Source: an uncultured Eubacterium sp.
GTDB lineage: Bacteria; Bacillota; Clostridia; Oscillospirales; Acutalibacteraceae
Direction: 5' to 3'
Length of the DNA: 64,000 nt
Assembly: GCA_900539325.1 (NCBI GenBank)
Contig: UQCC01000006.1
Coordinates: 1-64,000 of the forward strand
A model generated the notes under the pieces. That model was not told where the DNA came from. It was given only the letters and a program-made list of their open reading frames with translations, and ran no database searches. Of this stretch, positions 17,801-25,023 are shown piece after piece. How positions within the stretch are numbered: the first letter of the stretch is position 1; every line of letters starts with the position of its first letter. Both the position numbers and the translations under genes were made by a program.

Positions 17801-18314
17801 TTCAAGCGTTAAACTGTGCGGAACGGTCACACGCATTTCTGTCAAGCAAACACGCACAAGCAATATGAGTATGGCGTTTGTAACGCTGGAGGATTTGTAC
17901 GGCACGGTTGAAATTGTGCTGTTCCCAAAAATTTTTGCAAAATACAGCGAAATGATTACGCCTAACAATGTTGTTGCGGTGTCGGGAACTGTGTCAATCG
18001 AGGAGGAAAAAGAGCCTAAAATTCTTGTAAATGCCGTTATCAAACCGACGGTTGACAACTCACAAATCGGTGCGGCTTCAAAGCAAAAGCGAACGGGACT
18101 GTTCCTTAAATTCAAGTCAAAAAACGATGAAAACATAGCAAAGGTTAAAGAAATTTTGCAGGATTACAAGGGCGATTTTCCTATGTATTATTACCTTGAT
18201 GACGAAAAGAAGTACATCAAGGCTCAATCGTATAATTTTGTAAAATATGACGATAATCTTGTAAAAACCTTAAAAAATATACTAGGTGAGGGCAATGTTG
18301 CCGTTAGATTTTAG
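14892..18314 (+). CDS. dnaE: DNA polymerase III alpha subunit DnaE
   Basis: The 1140-residue protein is a DnaE-type replicative polymerase. It opens with a PHP domain (FTHLHLHTQFSLLDGA, ITDHGNMYG), then the Pol III palm with catalytic aspartates in PDFDID (D396, D398, D400), finger and tandem helix-hairpin-helix regions, and an OB fold near residues 970-1060. There is no exonuclease insertion, so it is not PolC. In Firmicutes that have both enzymes, DnaE extends RNA primers before handing over to PolC. It ends the hprK-to-dnaE run; pfkA follows with its own promoter. Confidence 0.97.
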   Translation: MFTHLHLHTQFSLLDGACRLGELVSRAKELGMTSLAITDHGNMYGAVDFYRECKKQGIKPIIGCEVYVAPRSRYDKDKNFDSKYNHLILLVKNEIGYKNLIKMVSLSYTEGFYFKPRIDRDLLEKYSDGLVCLSACVAGEIPQLLLQRDYDGAKRSAEWFNTVFGDGNFYLEMQNHGLDEERVVVDGVKRLSADTGIPLVATNDVHYVRQQDAEIQQVLICIATNHILGEDTGLEFHSDNFYLKSESEMSELFRDTPSAIENTQKIADACNFDFEFGNTKLPYFATPNDMDHFEFFRQMCYKGLYKRYGKSVPQSYIDRLEYELETVNKMGYTDYYLIVQDFVRFAKSKDIPVGPGRGSGAGSLAAYCIGITDLDPMKYDLIFERFLNPERVSMPDFDIDFCYERRGEVIEYVTQKYGADHVAQIVTFGTLQTKAALRDVGRVMGMPYARVDSVVKMIPKSFHISIDEAVQKSKELRNAMEEDSQIKRLVEIARKVEGMPRNTSTHAAGVVITHDPVSSYVPLAMNDDLVVTQYIMTTLEELGLLKMDFLGLRTLTVIDDAAKASGVDINTIPIDDAEVYKLFSRGQTEGIFQFESSGMKQMLTNLKPTGLEDLIAATSLYRPGPASQIDTFVHNSNNPQDITYDTPMLEPILKNTYGCMVYQEQVMQIFRELAGYSFGRADVVRRAMSKKKHDVMEKERASFVDGCAKNGISGDVANGIFDKMSDFASYAFNKSHAACYALVAYRCAYLKKYHPSNFMAALLTSVLDDSNKVARYIAECKRLGIRLAPPDINSSMKGFTAGSDRVINYGLLGIKNLGNDFIEDIIKERKNGRFKDIFDFCTRLQGGKFNRRAVEALIQCGAFDNLGANRKQMLSALPVILTNIEAKYRRTMYGQVGLFDISDDFSDNFELPNVEEYSKSELLQMEKEMTGLYLSGHPMDKYDGYVKKSGCVRTYDVLEAGKEMSQIKDGSSVKLCGTVTRISVKQTRTSNMSMAFVTLEDLYGTVEIVLFPKIFAKYSEMITPNNVVAVSGTVSIEEEKEPKILVNAVIKPTVDNSQIGAASKQKRTGLFLKFKSKNDENIAKVKEILQDYKGDFPMYYYLDDEKKYIKAQSYNFVKYDDNLVKTLKNILGEGNVAVRF

Positions 18315-18326
18315 TATTTTTGACAC

Positions 18327-18355
18327 TTGACATTATATATAATATTAAGTAAAAT
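18327..18355 (+). promoter_or_regulatory. promoter of pfkA
   Basis: A consensus TTGACA (18327-18332) and TAAAAT (18350-18355) with a 17-base spacer lie in the 125-base gap after dnaE. The untranslated leader would be about 75 bases. Confidence 0.75.
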
Positions 18356-18439
18356 AGATTTATTATGTGGGCTTTTGCTCATTGTTAATCAGCTATAAAT
18401 TCAATTATATATTTGTATTTTTGAACGGAGGAAAATATT

Positions 18440-19405
18440 ATGAAAACTATCGCAGTTTTAACAAGCGGCGGCGACGCACCGGGTATGAATGCCGCTATTC
18501 GTGCAGTTGTAAGAACAGCATGCGAAAACGGAGTTAAGGTTTACGGTGTTGTAAGAGGCTATAACGGTCTTATCAACGGTGATTTTATAGAGATGGATTT
18601 GCGTTCGGTATCCGACATTATCAATCGTGGCGGTACAATTCTTTATTCTGCAAGAAGCACAGAATTTGCCACAGAAGAGGGTATGCGTAAAGCTGTACGC
18701 ACCTGCCGTGAAAAAGGTATTGAGGGTGTAGTTGTTATCGGCGGTGACGGTTCGTTCCGTGGCGCTCGTGACCTCAGCGAAAGAGGAATTCCTTGCGTAG
18801 GCGTTCCGGGCACTATCGACAATGATATTGCTTGTTGTGATTACACAATCGGTTATGACACTTGCCTTAATACTATTATGGATATGGTAGACAGAATTCG
18901 TGACACTTCGGAATCTCACGACAGATGTGCAGTTATCGAAGTTATGGGCAGAAGAGCAGGCTATCTTGCACTCAATGCAGGTATCGCTTGCGGAGCAACA
19001 TCAATTCTTATTCCTGAGGTTGAAGTTGACATCGAAAAGCATGTTATCGAGAGAATGAGAAAAACTCAGAGAACTGACAAAAAGCACTTCATCATCATTG
19101 TTGCAGAGGGTTGCGGTGTTGATGTTCACGAACTTGCAAAGCACATTCAGGACGAAACAGGCGTTGAATCAAGAGCAACTGTTCTCGGTCATACACAGCG
19201 TGGCGGTTATCCTACGGTTAAGGACAGAGTTATGGCTACCCGTATGGGCAACTATGCAGTAAAGCTTCTTATGAACAACATCGGTAACAGAGTTGTTGCC
19301 GCTCAAAAGGAAGATGTTGTTGATTATGATATTTTTGAAGCACTCAATATGACAAAGACTATTGATATGAACCTTTACAATATTGCTCACGAGGTATCAA
19401 TCTAA
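18440..19405 (+). CDS. pfkA: ATP-dependent 6-phosphofructokinase
   Basis: The 321-residue protein is a bacterial phosphofructokinase that makes fructose-1,6-bisphosphate from fructose-6-phosphate in glycolysis. Visible motifs are LTSGGDAPGMNAAIR, the ATP-binding GGDGSFRGA, the catalytic TIDND, EVMGRRAGYLA and LGHTQRGG. Glycine in GGDGS indicates ATP, rather than pyrophosphate, as donor. An AGGAGG-like site precedes the ATG. It lies directly downstream of dnaE, a common arrangement in Firmicutes, and is followed by a terminator. Confidence 0.97.
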   Translation: MKTIAVLTSGGDAPGMNAAIRAVVRTACENGVKVYGVVRGYNGLINGDFIEMDLRSVSDIINRGGTILYSARSTEFATEEGMRKAVRTCREKGIEGVVVIGGDGSFRGARDLSERGIPCVGVPGTIDNDIACCDYTIGYDTCLNTIMDMVDRIRDTSESHDRCAVIEVMGRRAGYLALNAGIACGATSILIPEVEVDIEKHVIERMRKTQRTDKKHFIIIVAEGCGVDVHELAKHIQDETGVESRATVLGHTQRGGYPTVKDRVMATRMGNYAVKLLMNNIGNRVVAAQKEDVVDYDIFEALNMTKTIDMNLYNIAHEVSI

Positions 19406-19422
19406 CATAAAATGTAAAAAGC

Positions 19423-19457
19423 TCTGCCGTAAGCATTTTTGTTTGCGGCAGTTTTTG
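19423..19457 (+). terminator. intrinsic terminator after pfkA
   Basis: CTGCCGTAAGC and its complementary arm ending GCGGCAG (19424-19451) form a stem followed by five T. Confidence 0.8.
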
Positions 19458-19461
19458 TCTT

Positions 19462-19500
19462 AATTTTCCTGTGGAAAATTGTTCTTTGCTATGATATAAT
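19462..19500 (+). promoter_or_regulatory. promoter with palindromic operator before the GH25 gene
   Basis: AATTTTCC-TGT-GGAAAATT (19462-19480) is a perfect 19-bp palindrome. An extended -10, TGATATAAT, ends at 19500, and the palindrome covers the -35 position. This is the layout expected for repressor control. The regulator is unknown. Confidence 0.6.
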
Positions 19501-19518
19501 TTCCACAAAGGAGCATAT

Positions 19519-20322
19519 ATGCCAGCAACAAAAAAGAAAAAACGAACAAAAATCCGCCTTTCCAAAAAACAAAAGGAAAAGCGTAAAAAACTGATTGTGT
19601 CAGTTACAGCGATTTTGCTTGCCGTGATTGTGGCATTGGTGTCAATTTCCGTGTCGCATACGGGCAGAAAGTTGCCAAATCCGCTTTTGGGGATAGATAA
19701 GGAAGCCGCTTACGGAGTGGATGTTTCACACCACAACGGCAAAATTAATTGGAAAAAACTGAAAAACGAGGTCGATTTTGTAATAATAAGAGTCGGCTAC
19801 CGCGGATATGAAAAAGGCAATGTCTGTATCGACAAAAATGCCGAAAAAAACCTAAAAGGTGCAAACAAGGTCGGTATACCTGTCGGAGTGTATTTTTATA
19901 CCCAGGCGGTCAATGAAGAAGAAGCAAGGGAAGAAGCGAAAGCCACCCTTGATGTCATAAAAAAATACGACATTTCTTTGCCTGTTTTTTATGATTTTGA
20001 ATATCCTTCCTCATCGGGCAAACACACAGGTAGGCTCTATTCCGCACAACTTGACAAAAAACAAAATGTAAAGCTCATAAACACTTTTTGCAAAGAAATT
20101 GAGGACGCAGGCTACCAAAGCGGGCTTTATGCCTCGTCTTTTATGTTCAAAAGTAATTTCAAAATGAGCGAGCTTGCAAATTCCGTTTACATATGGGTTG
20201 CCGATTACAACGGCTCGGTTACATACAGCGGTGATTACGATTTGTGGCAGTTCAGCGACAAGGGCAGCGTCAGCGGAATTAGCAAAAAAACAGACGAAAA
20301 CTATTGGTACATTAAAAAATAA
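19519..20322 (+). CDS. membrane-anchored GH25 lysozyme
   Basis: The 267-residue protein has a very basic N terminus, one membrane segment (about residues 26-46) and an extracellular GH25 muramidase domain (about 64-265). The catalytic region is visible in YGVDVSHHNGKINW (D68) and LPVFYDFEYPSS. GH25 enzymes cut the MurNAc-GlcNAc bond of peptidoglycan. The membrane segment has no clear cleavage site, so the enzyme is probably tethered. AAAGGAG precedes the ATG. The next gene encodes a second, secreted GH25 enzyme. No phage genes are nearby, so a role in wall remodelling is more likely than lysis. Confidence 0.85.
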   Translation: MPATKKKKRTKIRLSKKQKEKRKKLIVSVTAILLAVIVALVSISVSHTGRKLPNPLLGIDKEAAYGVDVSHHNGKINWKKLKNEVDFVIIRVGYRGYEKGNVCIDKNAEKNLKGANKVGIPVGVYFYTQAVNEEEAREEAKATLDVIKKYDISLPVFYDFEYPSSSGKHTGRLYSAQLDKKQNVKLINTFCKEIEDAGYQSGLYASSFMFKSNFKMSELANSVYIWVADYNGSVTYSGDYDLWQFSDKGSVSGISKKTDENYWYIKK

Positions 20323-20360
20323 ATCACACGGCGGATAATGTCCGCAAAAAAGGAGATTAA

Positions 20361-22199
20361 ATGAAAAAATCTATTAAAAAAATTATGTCATTGCTTCTTG
20401 CAGGCACAATGCTTGTCACACCGATTACGGCATCTGCGTTTACGGGTTCAAGTAATTTTATGGATAAAACTTATACCCATCAGGACAGATTTGTTTCAAG
20501 CGGTATTCAGCAGGGTATAGATGTTTCTTATCACAACGGAACTCTTGATTGGTCAACAATCAAGGCGGCAGGTGTGGATTTTGCTATTTTGCGTGCGGCT
20601 TATCGTGGTTACGGCACAGAGGGTACACTTGTACGAGATGCAAAGTTTGCCGAATATATGCAGGGGGCAATGTCGCAGGGCATTCCTGTGGGTGCATATA
20701 TTTATTCGCAGGCAATTACAACCGCAGAGGCTGTGCAGGAGGCTAATTATATTCTTAATATTGTAAGAGGTTACAGCCTTGATTTGCCTATTGTTTTTGA
20801 CTATGAATTTGCAGGAGTAAAGACAGGTAGACTTGATTCTGCTTGGTCAAGCGGCAAGCTTAACAAATCAAAAATGACAGATATTGCTCTTGCATTTTGC
20901 GATACAATTAAAAATGCAGGCTATGATGCAATGGTTTATGCAAATAAGACATTTCTCAATAAAAATCTCGACCACGAGGTTATAGAAAACGCAGGCTATG
21001 ATGTTTGGCTTGCACATTATACAACCAATACAAACTATACTGGTGACTACAAGATTTGGCAGTATACCTCAAGCGGTAAAATTCCCGGTATTGCAAACAA
21101 AGTGTTCGATTGTAACTTTATGTATTCCGGCACTATATCAATGTCGTTAAAAATATCAAATATTCCAAATCAAATTTACAAAGGATATGATGTTTCACCG
21201 AGCGTAACCGTTACTAACGGCGGCACTGTTCTCACAGAGGGTACGGATTATACCGTTACATATCAAAACAATTCGGGTATAGGCACCGCAACGGTTAATG
21301 TTTTCGGCGCAGGTATTTATGACGGATACATCAATCTCACGAAAACATTTAATATAGTTCCGGATACTGTTCAAAATATGCAGATTTCCAAAGCAGGAAC
21401 AAATACTGTTGATTTGTCATGGTCGCCTGTTTCGGGTGCAGACGGATATACCGTGCAAATCCTCAAAAACGGCAAGTGGGTATCAGTAGGTAATTTTGTA
21501 GGAACGAGTGCACAAATCAGCGGACTTTTGCCGGGCAGTGTCAATTATGTTCACATTGCCGCTTATGCAAGTTCAAACGGCAAAACCTATATAGGCAATT
21601 ACAATACATCTGTTAAGATTGAAACAACAGTAGGTGCTATTAATCCAAGAGTTTCGGCATATGCAAATAACTTTGTCACCCTCATTTGGGACAAGCAAAC
21701 TGCCGCAAACGGTTATGAAGTATTCAAGTACGATGCTTCATCAAAGAAGTATGTGCTTTATAAAAATATCACAAATCCAAACACAAACACCTGCAAGGTG
21801 ACAGGTCTTGCGTCAAATAAAAAGTACGATTTCAAGGTTCGTGCATATCAAATTGACGGCAGCGAAAAGACTTATGCTCCGTTTGGTGCGGTTGTTTCGC
21901 AGTACACATCAATTACAAATCCAAAGCTGAATTCCGCAAAATCAATTTCAAAGAAAAAAATTAAGGCTTCTTGGAGTAAAGTCGGCGGAGCTTCGGGTTA
22001 TCAGGTTATGTGGTCTACATATAAGAATTTCTCAAAGAATTACAAGACAAAGTCTGTTAAGGCAAAGAGCCTTTCAAAGACAGTAACCGCCGCTCAGTCA
22101 AAGAAAACTTATTATGTTCGTGTCAGAGCATACAAAACTATTTCGGGCAAAAAGGTATATTCTCAATGGAGCAGTACCAAGAAAGTTAAAACCAAATAA
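20361..22199 (+). CDS. secreted GH25 lysozyme with Ig-like and fibronectin III domains
   Basis: The 612-residue protein has a signal peptide cleaved near residue 26 (ITASA), a GH25 domain (about 50-250; GIDVSYHNG with D54, then LPIVFDYEF), a bacterial Ig-like domain (about 260-340) and three fibronectin-III-like repeats (about 340-612). The last repeat is lysine-rich with the YYVRVRAYK pattern. It should be exported and cut peptidoglycan, with the accessory domains binding the wall or glycans. It lacks a sortase motif. It is 38 bases after the tethered GH25 gene and ends at a terminator, so the pair is probably one unit. Confidence 0.85.
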   Translation: MKKSIKKIMSLLLAGTMLVTPITASAFTGSSNFMDKTYTHQDRFVSSGIQQGIDVSYHNGTLDWSTIKAAGVDFAILRAAYRGYGTEGTLVRDAKFAEYMQGAMSQGIPVGAYIYSQAITTAEAVQEANYILNIVRGYSLDLPIVFDYEFAGVKTGRLDSAWSSGKLNKSKMTDIALAFCDTIKNAGYDAMVYANKTFLNKNLDHEVIENAGYDVWLAHYTTNTNYTGDYKIWQYTSSGKIPGIANKVFDCNFMYSGTISMSLKISNIPNQIYKGYDVSPSVTVTNGGTVLTEGTDYTVTYQNNSGIGTATVNVFGAGIYDGYINLTKTFNIVPDTVQNMQISKAGTNTVDLSWSPVSGADGYTVQILKNGKWVSVGNFVGTSAQISGLLPGSVNYVHIAAYASSNGKTYIGNYNTSVKIETTVGAINPRVSAYANNFVTLIWDKQTAANGYEVFKYDASSKKYVLYKNITNPNTNTCKVTGLASNKKYDFKVRAYQIDGSEKTYAPFGAVVSQYTSITNPKLNSAKSISKKKIKASWSKVGGASGYQVMWSTYKNFSKNYKTKSVKAKSLSKTVTAAQSKKTYYVRVRAYKTISGKKVYSQWSSTKKVKTK

Positions 22200-22208
22200 A
22201 TTTATTTT

Positions 22209-22240
22209 GGCGGACAGACTTAAACCTGTCCGTCTTTTTA
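22209..22240 (+). terminator. intrinsic terminator after the GH25 genes
   Basis: GGCGGACAG and CTGTCCGTC pair with one G-T, and five T follow. Confidence 0.8.
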
Positions 22241-22296
22241 ATAGGTTATTGTTTTGCAGTCGGTTGTGTGCTAAAATACGCTTGAAAGGATTTAGT

Positions 22297-22992
22297 ATGA
22301 ATATTCTTGTAGTTGATGATGAAAAGGAAATTGCCGACCTTGTTGAATTGTTTTTGAAAAACGAGGGATTTACGGTATATAAATTTTATGATTCAAAGAG
22401 TGCGGTTGATTGCATTTTTTCAAAGCAAATTGATTTAGCGCTTCTTGATGTTATGATTGACGGAATCGACGGATTTTCAATACTTCGCAAAATCAGAGAA
22501 CAAAACTTAACTTTCCCTGTTATTATGCTTACTGCTAAAGTTGAGGACAGCGATAAAATTCTCGGACTGTCGCTCGGTGCGGATGATTATATAACAAAGC
22601 CGTTCAATCCGCTTGAAATGGTGTCGAGGGTTAAAGCACAGCTTCGTCGTTTTACTTTATACAACGGTAACGGCAGGCAGGAAAGCAGTGAAATTTACGA
22701 TAACGGCGGATTGATTGTAAATCATGAAACGCACGAGTGCACCCTTTATGAGCGTGCGGTTAATCTTTCACCGACCGAATTTAATATTTTGTGGCTTCTT
22801 TGCCAAAACGCAGGCAAGGTTGTTTCCACCGAGGATATATTTGAAAAAGTGTGGGGAGAAAAATATCTTGATTCAAACAATACCGTTATGGTGCATATCA
22901 GACGAATCAGGGAAAAGTTGAACGAGCCGCCGAGAAATCCTAAATTTATAAAAACAGTTTGGGGAGTTGGGTATAAAATTGAAAAGAAATAA
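22297..22992 (+). CDS. OmpR/VanR-type response regulator
   Basis: The 231-residue protein has a receiver domain (VVDDEKE, phospho-acceptor D51 in LLDVMIDG, MLTAK, YITKPF) and a C-terminal winged helix (SPTEFNILWLLCQNAGKVVSTEDIF, RIREKL). It should bind DNA when phosphorylated by the kinase encoded next. ATG 22297 is chosen because GAAAGGA lies just before it and a terminator lies upstream; the longer in-frame version would read back through the GH25 gene. The organisation resembles VanR of the glycopeptide-response systems, but no van genes follow, so the signal is unknown. The neighbouring wall hydrolases are plausible targets. Confidence 0.92.
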   Translation: MNILVVDDEKEIADLVELFLKNEGFTVYKFYDSKSAVDCIFSKQIDLALLDVMIDGIDGFSILRKIREQNLTFPVIMLTAKVEDSDKILGLSLGADDYITKPFNPLEMVSRVKAQLRRFTLYNGNGRQESSEIYDNGGLIVNHETHECTLYERAVNLSPTEFNILWLLCQNAGKVVSTEDIFEKVWGEKYLDSNNTVMVHIRRIREKLNEPPRNPKFIKTVWGVGYKIEKK

Positions 22993-24025
22993 AAACAAGC
23001 GTGTTTCCTCGTCTGCAATAATAAAATATTTGATTGCCGTTGTTTTGTCTAGTGCGGCTGTTTGGCTCGGCGGTAATATTGCGATTACGCAATTCAGTGT
23101 TGATATTGACGAGTCGCAGGCACTGATTATTAATCTTTTGGTTGTAGGGATTATCACATTTTTGTATTTTGTTGCAAGCGTAAGAGCGCTTGACCGAGAA
23201 TATGACGCACTTGACGGAATAGTTGAGGACGACTATGTCAGCCCGAGATTGCCCGTGTCTATTTCAAAAAAGCACAAGGCGGTTGAGGAGAGTATAAAAA
23301 AGGAACTTAAATACAAGGACTTTGAGGTGCAAGAGGCGGAGCAACGCAAAAATGACCTTGTGGTTTACCTTGCACATGATTTGAAAACGCCGCTCACTTC
23401 GATTATCGGATATTTGAGTCTGCTTCAGGAAAACCCCGATTTGTCTGTCGAATACCGTGCAAAGTATACGGATATTGCGCTTGATAAGGCATACAGACTT
23501 GAACAGCTTATCAATGAATTTTTTGACATAACCAGATTTAATCTTCAGTCGTTTACCCTTGAGAAAAATCATATTGACCTTGTTATGATGCTTCGTCAAA
23601 TGGCGGATGAGTTTTATCCTGTTTTGAGCACTAAGGGTCTTACATGTACGGTTAATGCCGATGAAAAAATTAATATCGTAGGCGATGCGGACAAGCTGTC
23701 GCGAGTGTTTGATAACTTGATGCGCAACGCTTCAAACTATTGCTATGAAAACACCGAAATTGTAATAAACGCGTTTACTCAAAACGGCAGGGCGGTTGTT
23801 ACCTTTATTAATAAAGGTGACGAGATACCGGATGAAAAACTGCAAATGATATTTGAAAAATTTTTCCGTGCGGATGATGCGAGGAGAAGTTCTACGGGCG
23901 GCTCGGGACTCGGACTTGCCATTGCAAAACAGATTGTTGAGCGTCACGGCGGCACAATTACCGCAAGCAGTTCACCAAAGGCAACGGTTTTCAAGGTGGA
24001 ATTGCCGTTTGAAGTTCAATCTTAA
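22979..24025 (+). CDS. sensor histidine kinase, VanS-like
   Basis: A protein of about 348 residues with two membrane helices near the N terminus separated by a short outside loop of roughly 20 residues, then a HisKA domain (VVYLAHDLKTPLTSIIGYL) and a HATPase domain (DNLMRNASNY, GGSGLGLAIAKQIVERHGG). The short loop suggests sensing within the membrane or of a lipid-bound signal. It overlaps the response regulator by a few codons. The start is probably TTG at 22979; TTG 22967 is the alternative, but the GGGGAG site sits too close to it. It should phosphorylate the regulator encoded immediately upstream. Confidence 0.9.
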   Translation: MKRNKNKRVSSSAIIKYLIAVVLSSAAVWLGGNIAITQFSVDIDESQALIINLLVVGIITFLYFVASVRALDREYDALDGIVEDDYVSPRLPVSISKKHKAVEESIKKELKYKDFEVQEAEQRKNDLVVYLAHDLKTPLTSIIGYLSLLQENPDLSVEYRAKYTDIALDKAYRLEQLINEFFDITRFNLQSFTLEKNHIDLVMMLRQMADEFYPVLSTKGLTCTVNADEKINIVGDADKLSRVFDNLMRNASNYCYENTEIVINAFTQNGRAVVTFINKGDEIPDEKLQMIFEKFFRADDARRSSTGGSGLGLAIAKQIVERHGGTITASSSPKATVFKVELPFEVQS

Positions 24026-24062
24026 GAAAATTGTAAGAATTTCTAAAGTTAATATTAAAACA

Positions 24063-24112
24063 AAAAATCTCCTTTTGGATTACAATTTGCTTGTAATTTA
24101 AAGGAGGTTTTT
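24063..24112 (+). terminator. hairpin that contains the Shine-Dalgarno of the C39 gene
   Basis: Bases 24063-24075 pair with 24100-24112, including CTCCTTT with AAAGGAG, and an inner stem ATTACAA/TTGTAAT (24079-24085/24091-24097) closes a five-base loop. The right arm contains the AAAGGAGG ribosome binding site of the next gene. It may be the terminator of the kinase operon, a translational switch, or both. Confidence 0.6.
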
Positions 24113-24115
24113 ATT

Positions 24116-24925
24116 ATGAGAATTACAAGGATTAAAAAGATTATTGCCGTTTTGTTGGCAACAATAACGGCGGTGCTGTGCACGGGATGTGCAATTTTTG
24201 ACAAAAACGAATCTTATGCCGGAAGCATAACCTATGATGAGGAATACAAAAACCAATCCGGCATGCAAATGGTGGAGGAGTACGCCGAAGCAAACGGAAT
24301 AGATATTAGCGAATATCCGCAAAATCTTATTGATTTGCTTGACAGAAACAAGGAAATGAGAGATTTTGTTTTGGACTATCCGACCGATAAGGATAAGCAT
24401 TTTCGCATTGATATGAGCGAATACAAGGATTGCGACAGCGTGCCTTTGTTTATGCAATGGGATAAGCGTTGGGGCTATAAGATTTACGGTGATGATGTTG
24501 CGGCTCTCACAGCTTGCGGTCCTACCTGCCTTTCTATGGTTGCCACATATCTTTTGCAGGACACAAAGTATTCGCCCGATTATATGATGGATTTCGCCGT
24601 TGACAACGGTTATTGCGTAAACGGCGGCGGTTCGCTGTGGACCTTAATCAGTGAGGGCGGAACGAAGCTTGGACTTGATGTAACGGAAATACCGCTTGAT
24701 AAGGATAGAGTTATTCGCAATCTTGAGGTCGGCAATCCGATTATCTGCGTTATGGGTCCGGGATATTTCACCAAAAAAGGACATTTCATTGTTTTGACGG
24801 GAATTGAGGACGGTAAGATTAAGGTTAATGACCCTAACAGTTACAAAAACTCTGAAAAACTGTGGAAATTTGACAAATTTTCTTCTCAAATTCGTAACTT
24901 ATGGGTACTTCGCAATTTGAGTTGA
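24116..24925 (+). CDS. lipoprotein with C39-like cysteine peptidase domain
   Basis: The 269-residue protein has a lipoprotein signal (lipobox ending LCTGC, about residue 22) and a C-terminal papain-like domain of the C39 type: PLFMQWDKRWGY, the catalytic cysteine in TACGPTCLSMV, histidine in GHFIVLTGI and the NDPN segment. These proteins sit on the outer face of the membrane and are thought to cleave peptides or peptidoglycan cross-bridges. The start codon has a near-perfect ribosome binding site, but it is buried in a strong hairpin. It lies downstream of the two-component genes and may be a target. Confidence 0.85.
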   Translation: MRITRIKKIIAVLLATITAVLCTGCAIFDKNESYAGSITYDEEYKNQSGMQMVEEYAEANGIDISEYPQNLIDLLDRNKEMRDFVLDYPTDKDKHFRIDMSEYKDCDSVPLFMQWDKRWGYKIYGDDVAALTACGPTCLSMVATYLLQDTKYSPDYMMDFAVDNGYCVNGGGSLWTLISEGGTKLGLDVTEIPLDKDRVIRNLEVGNPIICVMGPGYFTKKGHFIVLTGIEDGKIKVNDPNSYKNSEKLWKFDKFSSQIRNLWVLRNLS

Positions 24926-24965
24926 AGAGGGCATTTGTACAAAATGTTAAATTAATCGTTTTCTC

Positions 24966-25011
24966 TTTAAAAATATATATCGTTGTGCTATAATCACTAT
25001 ATATGTGATTA
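24966..25011 (+). promoter_or_regulatory. promoter with operator-like inverted repeat
   Basis: TTTAAA (24966-24971), 17 bases, then TATAAT (24989-24994) preceded by TGC. The inverted repeat TAATCAC-N7-GTGATTA (24991-25011) overlaps the -10 and the start site, so a repressor would block initiation. Confidence 0.65.
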
Positions 25012-25023
25012 GCGAGGAATTGT

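Noticed and set aside
19519..22199. Prophage lysis module
   Set aside because: Two GH25 enzymes are present, but no holin, tail or integrase gene is near; signal/anchor segments and fibronectin domains indicate cellular wall enzymes.
22114..22296. 61-codon N-terminal extension of the response regulator
   Set aside because: It overlaps the GH25 gene and a terminator; the receiver domain starts at ATG 22297 with its own ribosome binding site.
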